Shown in pieces: positions 1 through 6,640 of a DNA stretch of 7,641 nt. Positions within the stretch are counted from its first letter, which is position 1. Each line of letters starts with the position of its first letter. This DNA is from Bordetella parapertussis (GTDB taxonomy: Bacteria > Pseudomonadota > Gammaproteobacteria > Burkholderiales > Burkholderiaceae_C), in NCBI GenBank assembly GCA_945899335.1, contig CAMDIP010000062.1, positions 1 through 7,641 on the forward strand, given 5' to 3'. The position numbers and the translations under genes are program-made. The notes under the pieces are model-generated. The model was not told where the DNA came from. It did not search any database and saw nothing but the letters and a program-made list of their open reading frames with translations.

Positions 1-354
1 GAGCGCGGCGTGCTCATCTCTACCGCTTCGGTAGCAGCCTATGACGGCCAAATCGGCCAAGCCGCGTATTCAGCTTCCAAAGGTGGCATCGTGGGCATGA
101 CTTTGCCCATCGCCCGCGACCTGTCCAAACTGGGCATTCGCAACATGACCATTGCCCCTGGCATTTTTGGTACTCCCATGATGTTCTCCATGCCCAAAGA
201 GGTGCAAGAAGCTTTGGCTGCTGGTGTGCCCTTTCCCTCGCGCTTGGGTACGCCCATGGATTACGCCAAATTGGTGATGCACATTTTGGACAACGACATG
301 CTCAATGGTGAGGTCATCCGCCTTGATGGTGCGATCCGCCTGCCGCCAAAATAA
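1..354 (+). CDS. HSD10-like short-chain dehydrogenase (type-2 3-hydroxyacyl-CoA dehydrogenase), 3' part
   Basis: The reading frame is open from the first base, so the N-terminal Rossmann half, with the NAD-binding glycine motif, lies outside the window. The visible 117 residues hold the SDR catalytic set: Ser10 (in TASVAAYDG), Tyr23 and Lys27 (in AAYSASKGG) of the fragment, with the usual 13-residue Ser-Tyr spacing and YxxxK. The stretches [39 protein letters not shown] and [12 protein letters not shown] closely resemble human HSD17B10 and its bacterial homologues as I remember them. Such enzymes are cytosolic in bacteria and oxidise 3-hydroxyacyl-CoA or 2-methyl-3-hydroxybutyryl-CoA with NAD+ in fatty-acid or isoleucine breakdown. 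The substrate here is inferred from family resemblance. The C-terminus appears complete, ending RLPPK before TAA at 352-354, and the next gene starts at once in the same frame. Confidence 0.9.
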   Translation, partial: ERGVLISTASVAAYDGQIGQAAYSASKGGIVGMTLPIARDLSKLGIRNMTIAPGIFGTPMMFSMPKEVQEALAAGVPFPSRLGTPMDYAKLVMHILDNDMLNGEVIRLDGAIRLPPK

Positions 355-2187
355 GTGCGAACAGAAGTACTCGCTCTAACGCTTGGCTTGCTCGCAGGTT
401 TTGCGCAGGCCCAGCTCAATTACCGCATCCCCGATTTGCCCGAGGCCGCCAGCGGCTACCAAGCCAAACCGGGTTGGCACCTCAAACAGCGCGGCGTGGC
501 CGCGGCCAACCCTTTGGCCAGTGATGCGGGTTACCAAGTGCTGCAAGCAGGCGGCACAGCGGTGGATGCCGCCATTACGGTGCAAATGGTGCTGACCTTG
601 GTGGAGCCGCAATCCAGTGGCATCGGCGGCGGTGCTTTTTTGCTGCACCACGACAGCGAGCATTTGCAAGTCTTTGACGGACGCGAAACCGCCCCAGCTC
701 TATCCACCGAGCGATTATTTTGGCTGGAAGGCAAACCCATGGCGTTCAACGATGCGCTGGTGGGTGGCCGCTCGGTGGGTGTGCCAGGCTTGCTGAGCAT
801 GTTAGAAAAAGCCCATCAGCAACATGGTTCATTGCCTTGGGCGCAATTGTTTGAGCCGGCCATCCGCTTGGCCGAAGAAGGGTTTCCTGTCAGCCCACGT
901 TTGCATACATTGCTGAGTGCCGACAAAACACTGCAACGCGACCACCAAGCCTTGGCGTACTTTTTTCAGTCGGATGGCACACCTTGGCCCATAGGCCACC
1001 GCTTACAAAACCCCGCGATGGCGGCGATCTTCAAACGCATCGCGCAAGACGGGGCAGACGTTTTTTACAACGGCGAGATTGCCCAAGCCATGGTCGACAA
1101 GGTGCAGCAGCACGACACCAACCCTGGTTTTCTCAGCCTGCAAGATTTGCAGAACTACAAAGCGTTGGAACGCGATGCCCTGTGTTTTTCCCATGCCAGC
1201 ACTTTCAGCACTACCAAGCAGGTGCAGGTCTGCGGCGTGGGGCCGCCCAGCTCGGGCTTGATCACCATTGGGCAAATCATGGGTATGCTGGCTACCGACG
1301 CCAGCAACCAACTTCCACCATCCGCTTGGACAGAGCGCAACACCGCCATACCCAGCATTGCTTGGCTGCACAACTACAACGAAGCTTCGCGTTTGGCGTT
1401 TGCCGATCGTGCGCAATTCATCGCCGACCCCGCTTTTGTCGCCCCCCCCGCCCAAGACTGGGAGGAACTGCTCGACACCGCGTATTTGCAGTCACGTGCA
1501 AGCCAAATTGCCGACAGGCGAATTCCGCAGGTGAGCGCCGGCAACCCTGGCAGCCGTTTGCAGGGTTGGGCCCCCATGCCAGACCAAACCGAATACGGCA
1601 CCAGCCACATCAGCATCGTCGATGGCTTAGGCAACGCCTTGGCCATGACCACCACCATTGAGAGCGGTTTTGGTGCTCGCCTAATGGTCAGCGTTGAAAA
1701 CTTACCCGGCGGTTTTTTGCTGAACAACCAATTGACCGACTTCAGCTTTACCCCGCAAGACGAACATGGCCGCCCTGTGGCCAACCGAGTACAAGCAGGT
1801 AAACGTCCTCGCTCCTCCATGAGCCCCACCTTGGTATTTGCTGAAAACCCCAACCACGAGCGCGGCGAATTAATGGCCAGTTTGGGCAGCCCAGGGGGCG
1901 CCATGATCATTCACTTCACTGCGCAAACTTTGTGGGCCCTGTTGCACTGGGAGCTTGACGCCCAGCAAGCCATCAACCTGCCGCACTCAGGAGTGACAGG
2001 GGCGAACGCGCCCTTGCTGCTGGAGTCGGGTTTGTTTCCCTCTGCCACTGTGTCGAATTTGCAAATTCTTGGCCACTCGGTGAAAGAGATGGACATGCCC
2101 AGCGGCTTGCAAGCGCTGCAGCGCCTAGGACCCAATTGGTTTGGCGCTGCAGACCCGCGCCGCGAGGGCGTGGTCGCTGGCGACTGA
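355..2187 (+). CDS. ggt: Gamma-glutamyltransferase, secreted precursor (Ntn hydrolase)
   Basis: This 610-residue protein (E. coli Ggt is 580) should cleave or transfer the gamma-glutamyl group of glutathione and related compounds, probably in the periplasm. The first 20 residues resemble a signal peptide: Arg2, a hydrophobic stretch VLALTLGLLAGF, and a plausible AQA|Q cleavage site. The n-region is short and weakly charged. The large-subunit motif EPQSSGIGGGAF is present, and Arg110 (FDGRETAP) matches the E. coli arginine that binds the substrate carboxylate. Autoprocessing should occur before Thr416 (GTSHISIVD), giving a small subunit of 195 residues. Asn457/Asn458, Asp462, Ser487-Ser488 (KRPRSSMSPT) and Gly514-Gly515 (GSPGGA) match the known active-site positions, so the enzyme looks intact. 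The GTG start is the only one that keeps the signal peptide, because TAA precedes it in frame. No good Shine-Dalgarno is visible. A run of eight C at 1442-1449 lies inside the gene. Confidence 0.93.
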   Translation: MRTEVLALTLGLLAGFAQAQLNYRIPDLPEAASGYQAKPGWHLKQRGVAAANPLASDAGYQVLQAGGTAVDAAITVQMVLTLVEPQSSGIGGGAFLLHHDSEHLQVFDGRETAPALSTERLFWLEGKPMAFNDALVGGRSVGVPGLLSMLEKAHQQHGSLPWAQLFEPAIRLAEEGFPVSPRLHTLLSADKTLQRDHQALAYFFQSDGTPWPIGHRLQNPAMAAIFKRIAQDGADVFYNGEIAQAMVDKVQQHDTNPGFLSLQDLQNYKALERDALCFSHASTFSTTKQVQVCGVGPPSSGLITIGQIMGMLATDASNQLPPSAWTERNTAIPSIAWLHNYNEASRLAFADRAQFIADPAFVAPPAQDWEELLDTAYLQSRASQIADRRIPQVSAGNPGSRLQGWAPMPDQTEYGTSHISIVDGLGNALAMTTTIESGFGARLMVSVENLPGGFLLNNQLTDFSFTPQDEHGRPVANRVQAGKRPRSSMSPTLVFAENPNHERGELMASLGSPGGAMIIHFTAQTLWALLHWELDAQQAINLPHSGVTGANAPLLLESGLFPSATVSNLQILGHSVKEMDMPSGLQALQRLGPNWFGAADPRREGVVAGD

Positions 2188-2188
2188 G

Positions 2189-4042
2189 ATGGCCATACCC
2201 CAGTCTTTCATCCAAGAGTTGATCAACCGCACCGATGTGGTGGAGGTGGTGGGTCGCTACGTGCAGTTGAAAAAAGGCGGCGCCAACTACATGGGCCTGT
2301 GCCCTTTTCATGGCGAGAAATCGCCTTCTTTTTCGGTCAGCCCGACCAAGCAGTTTTTCCATTGTTTTGGCTGCGGTAAAAACGGCAATGCCATTGGCTT
2401 TTTGATGGAGCATGGCGGCATGAGTTTCATCGAAGCGGTGAAAGATTTGGCGCAAAGCTATGGCCTGCAAGTCCCCGAAGACGATGCCGACCCCGCAGAT
2501 CGTCAACGCGCACAGCAGCAACGCCAACGGCAAGCCACCTTGAACGAGGTGCTTGAAAAAGCAGGTGAGTCTTACCGCAAACACCTGAAAAGCAGCCCAC
2601 AAGCGGTGAACTACCTGAAAGGGCGGGGTCTCTCTGGTGAGGTTGCCAAGCTGTTTGGCCTAGGCTACGCGCCTGAGGGATGGCGCAATTTGGCAAGTGT
2701 CTTCACAGACTACCAAGACGCCTTACTGGTGGAGTCGGGCTTGGTCATCACCCATGAAGAAAGTGGCGAAGAAGACAAGCGCTACGACCGCTTTCGCGAC
2801 CGCATCATGTTTCCCATCCGCAATGTCAAAGGCGAGTGCATAGGCTTTGGTGGCCGCGTACTCGGCGAAGGTACGCCCAAATACCTGAACTCCCCTGAAA
2901 CACCAGTGTTCAGCAAAGGACGAGAGTTGTATGGCTTGTTTGAAGCGCGAACCGCTTTGCGCGAAGCCGGCTATGTGTTGGTGACCGAGGGCTACATGGA
3001 TGTGGTGGCCTTGGCCCAACTGGGCTTTCCCAATGCTGTCGCTACCTTGGGTACGGCTTGCACCACCGACCATGTGCAAAAACTGTTTCGCTTCACCGAC
3101 TCGGTGGTGTTCAGTTTTGACGGCGACGCGGCTGGCAGACGCGCTGCACGAAAAGCCCTCGACGGCGCCCTGCCCTTTGCCACCGATGTGCGCAATGTGA
3201 AGTTTTTATTCCTGCCTGCTGAGCACGACCCTGATAGCTTTGTGCGAGCCCATGGCACGGACGCGTTCTCACGCATGGTGTCTGACGCCACGCCCCTGTC
3301 ACGCTTTGTGATGGAAGTTGCTCGCGATGGCTGCGACATCGACACTGCCGAAGGACGGGCTTTGCTTGCTGCTCAAGCCAAACCTTTGTGGTTGGCCATG
3401 CCCGACGGCGTACTCAAAACTCAGTTACTCAATGAACTGGCTGACACCGTTGGCATTGGTCAACACGAACTGCAGCGCTTGTGGCTGGCTTCAACGCCCT
3501 CGGGTGCCCCCAACACCAGCGCCAAGCCAGCGGCCAAATCTGGGTTTGGCTCCACTAGCCCTTGGACCCGAACGGGCAATAGCAAACGCCCCCCGCCCAT
3601 AGGCATCAACCTTCGCAGCAAAGCCCCCTCACGCCATGACCGAGCCTTGCAAATTTTGTTTGCAGATATGGCGCAATGGGACGGGTTGTCGGCACATCAA
3701 CAGCACTTGCTGCTGGAGATGCCTGTCCCTTACAGCGAATTGATGGCTTGGTTAAACCAACAGTGGCTAGAAAACGGCATACAACCCTTGGCAGGCTTGC
3801 GCGAAGGCTTGCGTGGACACGCCCATGAAGCGGTGGTGTCGCGTTTGATCGATGATGCGCCCTCTGACATCGACAGCGATGCAGGTGAATTGCAAAGCAT
3901 CTTGGCTACATTGGAGATTGAACAACTCTCGCTCGAGATTGACAGCTTGACCCGCCGTATGGCGAGCGACCCCCAAGCTTATGAGCGCATCAAGCAATTG
4001 AATAGCCGATTAGCTGCCCTGAAAAAAGCCCCTCTGGTATAA
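2189..4042 (+). CDS. dnaG: DNA primase
   Basis: This 617-residue primase (E. coli 581) synthesises RNA primers at the replication fork, recruited by the DnaB helicase. The N-terminal CHC2 zinc-binding domain has Cys38, His41, Cys59 and Cys62 (CPFH and CFGC). The RNA-polymerase core with its TOPRIM fold shows Glu267 in TEGYMDV and Asp311/Asp313 in FDGDAAG, the metal-binding acidic residues. A Pro/Ser/Lys-rich linker of about 50 residues (roughly 435-480) leads to a C-terminal region rich in predicted helix, fitting the DnaB-interacting domain. The linker seems to account for most of the extra length. I place the start at ATG 2189 (MAIPQSFIQELINRTD), which aligns with known primase N-termini; a TTG at 2141 in the same frame would add 16 residues that resemble nothing. 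Only one base separates this ATG from the ggt stop, and no close Shine-Dalgarno is seen. Translation is probably coupled to ggt. The stop codon overlaps the rpoD promoter. Confidence 0.97.
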   Translation: MAIPQSFIQELINRTDVVEVVGRYVQLKKGGANYMGLCPFHGEKSPSFSVSPTKQFFHCFGCGKNGNAIGFLMEHGGMSFIEAVKDLAQSYGLQVPEDDADPADRQRAQQQRQRQATLNEVLEKAGESYRKHLKSSPQAVNYLKGRGLSGEVAKLFGLGYAPEGWRNLASVFTDYQDALLVESGLVITHEESGEEDKRYDRFRDRIMFPIRNVKGECIGFGGRVLGEGTPKYLNSPETPVFSKGRELYGLFEARTALREAGYVLVTEGYMDVVALAQLGFPNAVATLGTACTTDHVQKLFRFTDSVVFSFDGDAAGRRAARKALDGALPFATDVRNVKFLFLPAEHDPDSFVRAHGTDAFSRMVSDATPLSRFVMEVARDGCDIDTAEGRALLAAQAKPLWLAMPDGVLKTQLLNELADTVGIGQHELQRLWLASTPSGAPNTSAKPAAKSGFGSTSPWTRTGNSKRPPPIGINLRSKAPSRHDRALQILFADMAQWDGLSAHQQHLLLEMPVPYSELMAWLNQQWLENGIQPLAGLREGLRGHAHEAVVSRLIDDAPSDIDSDAGELQSILATLEIEQLSLEIDSLTRRMASDPQAYERIKQLNSRLAALKKAPLV

Positions 4043-4043
4043 T
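4035..4043 (+). promoter_or_regulatory. Extended -10 promoter for rpoD, overlapping the dnaG stop
   Basis: The bases TGGTATAAT form a perfect sigma-70 extended -10 element (TGn plus TATAAT at 4038-4043). The dnaG stop codon TAA at 4040-4042 is embedded in it. No good -35 box is present: the 17-base position reads TGCCCT and the 18-base position CTGCCC. This fits the class of extended -10 promoters that need little -35 contact. Transcription would begin near 4048-4051 and give rpoD a leader of about 190 bases. As rpoD encodes the primary sigma factor, this would be a direct autoregulatory loop (inference). Confidence 0.65.
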
Positions 4044-4140
4044 CCACATTTCTTGAGCAAGCGCGACAGCAAAACCTCCGGGCCAGGCCAACCGTGACGC
4101 AGTTCACAACCCGCCGTTCACCGCAAGGATTGCACACCAA

Positions 4141-4188
4141 ATGATCGCCCTTTCAACTTGCTTGGAACCCCTGCCACTGTCCCATTAG
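4141..4188 (+). CDS. Possible 15-residue leader ORF upstream of rpoD
   Basis: A short ORF from ATG 4141 to TAG 4186-4188 would encode [16 protein letters not shown] Shine-Dalgarno-like AAGGA sits at 4125-4129, 11 bases before the ATG, which is slightly long but usable. The same nine bases CAAGGATTG occur here (4124-4132) and at the true rpoD ribosome-binding site (4227-4235). The peptide is rich in Leu and Pro and resembles no family I recognise. If translated, it could tune rpoD translation, since its stop lies 49 bases before the rpoD start. A chance ORF is equally possible. Confidence 0.2.
   Translation: MIALSTCLEPLPLSH
4161..4187 (+). promoter_or_regulatory. Candidate sigma-32-like heat-shock promoter for rpoD
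   Basis: CTTGGAA at 4161-4167 and TCCCATTA at 4180-4187 resemble the sigma-32 consensus (CTTGAAA and CCCCATnT), with one mismatch in the first box and two in the second. Thirteen bases lie between CTTGGA and the second box, within the known range. A start near 4193-4196 would give a leader of about 40 bases. In E. coli a heat-shock promoter for rpoD lies within dnaG, so a heat-shock promoter is biologically plausible here. The match is imperfect and overlaps the possible leader ORF. Confidence 0.25.
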
Positions 4189-4227
4189 CGCGCTTTCAAT
4201 GCACGCCGATACCCCCTTTTGTTTTTC

Positions 4228-4232
4228 AAGGA
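4228..4232 (+). promoter_or_regulatory. Shine-Dalgarno that fixes the rpoD start
   Basis: AAGGA lies 5 bases before ATG 4238 and is the best ribosome-binding site in the window. It selects 4238 over the in-frame ATG at 4199, which has no Shine-Dalgarno and would add 13 residues unlike any sigma-factor N-terminus. The other gene starts in the window lack such a site, so rpoD appears to be translated independently and strongly. Confidence 0.75.
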
Positions 4233-4237
4233 TTGAC

Positions 4238-6640
4238 ATGCCAGCCAAGAAGTCCACCAAGCCTGCCAAGGCCAAAACAGCCACTAAACCATCAGCATCC
4301 TCTGCGAAACCTGTCCCGAAGAAAGCCTCTCCTGTGTCGACTGCCAAAAAAGCCCCTGCCAAACCTGTTGCAAAGCCTGTAGTTAAGCCTGTAGCCAAAA
4401 CCGCTGCAAAGCCTGCTGCCAAAGCACCCACCAAGCCTGTTGCAAAAACTGCAGCCAAACCTGTGGCCAAACCTGCTGCTAAGGCAGCCGCCAAGCCTGC
4501 GGCTAAACCAGCCGCCAAATCAGCTCCCGTCAAAGCTGCCGCCAAGCCAGCGGCAAAAACACCTGTCAAACCCAGCGCTGAAAAAGCCAAACCACCCAAG
4601 GCCTCCGGTAAGCCCGACGCTAAGGTCAAAGCGGCTAAAAAAGGTCTGCCTGCTGATGAAGACTTGGTCGACTTAGAAGCCGAATTTGCCGAAGAGACCG
4701 TGGCCACTGGTGAGAAGGTCAAGCCTTTGCGCATGAAGATCAGCAAGGCCAAAGAACGCGCCTTGATGAAAGAATTTGGATTGGACGAAGCCGTTCTGTC
4801 CGAAGAAGACCTGGCCAAACGCCGCTCGCGCCTGAAGACCCTGATCAAGCTGGGCAAAACCCGTGGCTACCTGACCCACGGCGAAATTTCCGACCACTTG
4901 CCCGACAAACTGGTTGACGCTGAGACCATGGAAGTGGTGATCACCATGTTGAACGACATGGGCGTACAGGTTTACGAACAAACCCCTGACGCGGAAACCT
5001 TGCTCATCACCAATACCGGCCCGACCGTGGCAAGTGAAGAAGAGGCCGAAGAAGAAGCCGAAGCGGCTCTCTCTACAGTGGACAGCGAATTTGGCCGCAC
5101 CACCGACCCTGTGCGCATGTACATGCGTGAGATGGGCACCGTGGAGTTGCTGACACGCGAAGGCGAAATTGAAATTGCCAAGCGCATCGAAGGCGGTTTG
5201 ATGGCGATGATGGAAGCCATCAGCGCATCCCCCGCCACAGTCGCTGAAATCTTGCGCATGGCCGAAGACATACGCGAAGGCAAGGTGGTCATCTCCACCA
5301 TCGTTGACGGCTTTAGTAACGCCAACGAAGCTGACGACTATGTGGCCGAAGAAGATTTCGACGAGTTCGATGACTCCGATGATGACGACGGCAAAGGCGG
5401 TTCTAAAGCCCTCACCAAGAAGCTTGAAGAACTCAAAACCGAAGCCCTCACCCGCTTTGAACGTGTGCAAATTTTGTTTGAAAAGATGCGCAAAGCATTT
5501 GACAAAGAAGGCTACGGTTCACCCACCTATTTGAAAATCCAAAAATCCATCAGCGAAGAGTTGATGACCGTGCGTTTTACCGCACGTACGATTGAAAAAC
5601 TTTGCGACTTGGTGCGCTCACAAGTCGATGACGTGCGCAAAAAAGAACGCGAACTGCGCCGCATCATTGTTGACCGCTGCGGTATGCCACAAGACATGTT
5701 CATCAAAGAGTTTCCCGTCAATTTATTGAACCTGAAGTGGGTGGAAAAGCAGTCTGCCGCGGCCAAGCCTTGGTCCGTCACCATGACCCGCAATATTCCC
5801 GCCATCCAAGAGTTGCAGCAAAAACTCACCGACATCCAAACCCGCGTGGTGGTTCCCTTGGCCGAACTCAAGGACATCAACAAACGCATGAACGAAGGCG
5901 AACGCTCGTCACGCAACGCCAAGAAGGAAATGATTGAGGCCAACTTGCGTTTGGTCATCTCTATTGCCAAGAAGTACACTAACCGTGGATTGCAGTTCCT
6001 TGACTTGATTCAAGAGGGCAACATCGGCCTTATGAAGGCTGTGGACAAATTCGAGTATCGCCGTGGCTATAAATTCTCGACCTACGCCACTTGGTGGATT
6101 CGCCAAGCCATCACTCGCTCCATCGCCGATCAGGCCCGTACCATCCGTATTCCGGTGCATATGATCGAAACCATCAACAAGATGAACCGCATCAGCCGCC
6201 AGCACTTGCAAGAGTTTGGCTTCGAGCCCGATGCCTCGGTCTTGGCTGAAAAAATGGAGATGCCTGAGGACAAGATCCGCAAGATCATGAAGATTGCCAA
6301 AGAGCCTATCTCCATGGAAACGCCCATCGGAGACGATGACGATTCACACTTGGGCGACTTCATAGAAGACGGCGCCAACACAGCGCCTCTAGAGGCCGCC
6401 ATGCAAGCTGGCTTGCGTGACGTAGTGAAGGAAATCTTAGATGGCCTGACACCTCGCGAAGCCAAGGTGCTGCGTATGCGCTTTGGTATTGAGATGGACA
6501 ACGACCACACCTTGGAAGAGGTGGGCAAACAGTTTGACGTTACACGTGAGCGTATTCGCCAAATCGAAGCCAAGGCTTTGCGCAAACTCAAGCACCCCAG
6601 CCGCTCCGACAAACTGCGCAGTTTCATCGACACCCTATGA
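4238..6640 (+). CDS. rpoD: RNA polymerase primary sigma factor RpoD (sigma-70) with long basic N-terminal tail
   Basis: This 800-residue protein (E. coli 613) directs RNA polymerase to housekeeping promoters. Residues 1-136 are an added Lys/Ala/Pro-rich tail. Region 1.1 is around 195-265 ([14 protein letters not shown]), and region 1.2 is at about 290-318 ([16 protein letters not shown]). The non-conserved region is about 319-564 and includes an acidic run at 371-384. Region 2 starts near 565. It contains the core-binding segment, then [20 protein letters not shown] with Trp619/Trp620, Gln623 and Thr626, which match the E. coli residues for -10 melting and recognition. Region 3 follows at about 643-710. 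The region 4.2 helix-turn-helix ([20 protein letters not shown]) has Arg770 and Arg774, equivalent to E. coli Arg584 and Arg588 for -35 contact. All functional regions look intact, so consensus promoters should be recognised. The gene has its own promoter and Shine-Dalgarno, and its stop overlaps the downstream transporter start. Confidence 0.98.
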   Translation: MPAKKSTKPAKAKTATKPSASSAKPVPKKASPVSTAKKAPAKPVAKPVVKPVAKTAAKPAAKAPTKPVAKTAAKPVAKPAAKAAAKPAAKPAAKSAPVKAAAKPAAKTPVKPSAEKAKPPKASGKPDAKVKAAKKGLPADEDLVDLEAEFAEETVATGEKVKPLRMKISKAKERALMKEFGLDEAVLSEEDLAKRRSRLKTLIKLGKTRGYLTHGEISDHLPDKLVDAETMEVVITMLNDMGVQVYEQTPDAETLLITNTGPTVASEEEAEEEAEAALSTVDSEFGRTTDPVRMYMREMGTVELLTREGEIEIAKRIEGGLMAMMEAISASPATVAEILRMAEDIREGKVVISTIVDGFSNANEADDYVAEEDFDEFDDSDDDDGKGGSKALTKKLEELKTEALTRFERVQILFEKMRKAFDKEGYGSPTYLKIQKSISEELMTVRFTARTIEKLCDLVRSQVDDVRKKERELRRIIVDRCGMPQDMFIKEFPVNLLNLKWVEKQSAAAKPWSVTMTRNIPAIQELQQKLTDIQTRVVVPLAELKDINKRMNEGERSSRNAKKEMIEANLRLVISIAKKYTNRGLQFLDLIQEGNIGLMKAVDKFEYRRGYKFSTYATWWIRQAITRSIADQARTIRIPVHMIETINKMNRISRQHLQEFGFEPDASVLAEKMEMPEDKIRKIMKIAKEPISMETPIGDDDDSHLGDFIEDGANTAPLEAAMQAGLRDVVKEILDGLTPREAKVLRMRFGIEMDNDHTLEEVGKQFDVTRERIRQIEAKALRKLKHPSRSDKLRSFIDTL
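4349..4570 (+). repeat. Degenerate 12-base tandem repeat encoding Lys every fourth residue in RpoD
   Basis: The RpoD tail has lysine at every fourth position from Lys38 to Lys94 without a break (15 lysines). A shift of one residue follows, then Lys99, 103, 107 and 111. Typical units are KPVA, KPAA and KTAA. At the DNA level, units such as AAGCCTGTAGCC recur with third-base variation, so the array is old or under protein-level selection and not a fresh slippage product. The composition resembles histone H1 tails and bacterial AlgP-like Lys/Pro/Ala proteins. A DNA-binding or RNA-binding role is inference. Confidence 0.85.

Noticed and set aside
756..763. GCTGGTGG, identical to the E. coli Chi octamer
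   Set aside because: Chi is not known to have this sequence in this bacterial group, and one octamer inside ggt is expected by chance.
984..1661. + strand 225-residue ORF in another frame of ggt
   Set aside because: It is an Arg/His-rich out-of-frame translation of GC-rich coding DNA, entirely inside ggt, with no recognisable domain.
2141..2188. Upstream TTG start that would extend DnaG by 16 residues
   Set aside because: The extension overlaps the ggt end and is unlike known primases; ATG 2189 matches the family N-terminus.
1973..2602. Minus-strand ORF across the ggt-dnaG junction
   Set aside because: Both sense genes are unambiguous through this stretch, and the antisense product shows no known motif.
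4199..4237. Upstream ATG that would extend RpoD by 13 residues
   Set aside because: It has no Shine-Dalgarno, whereas ATG 4238 has AAGGA at an ideal distance.
4233..4238. TTGACA, a perfect -35 hexamer at the rpoD start codon
   Set aside because: No -10-like hexamer lies 16-18 bases downstream; the bases reflect the spacer and start codon after the Shine-Dalgarno.
4153..4857. Minus-strand 234-residue ORF rich in Ala, Gly and Leu, opposite the start of rpoD
   Set aside because: It is the antisense image of the Lys/Ala/Pro repeat in RpoD; the periodic GL/AA pattern follows from the sense repeat. No Shine-Dalgarno or family resemblance supports it.
4673..5470. Minus-strand 265-residue ORF opposite rpoD
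   Set aside because: It lies wholly inside the well-supported rpoD gene and its Phe/His/Gly-rich composition is typical of an antisense shadow.
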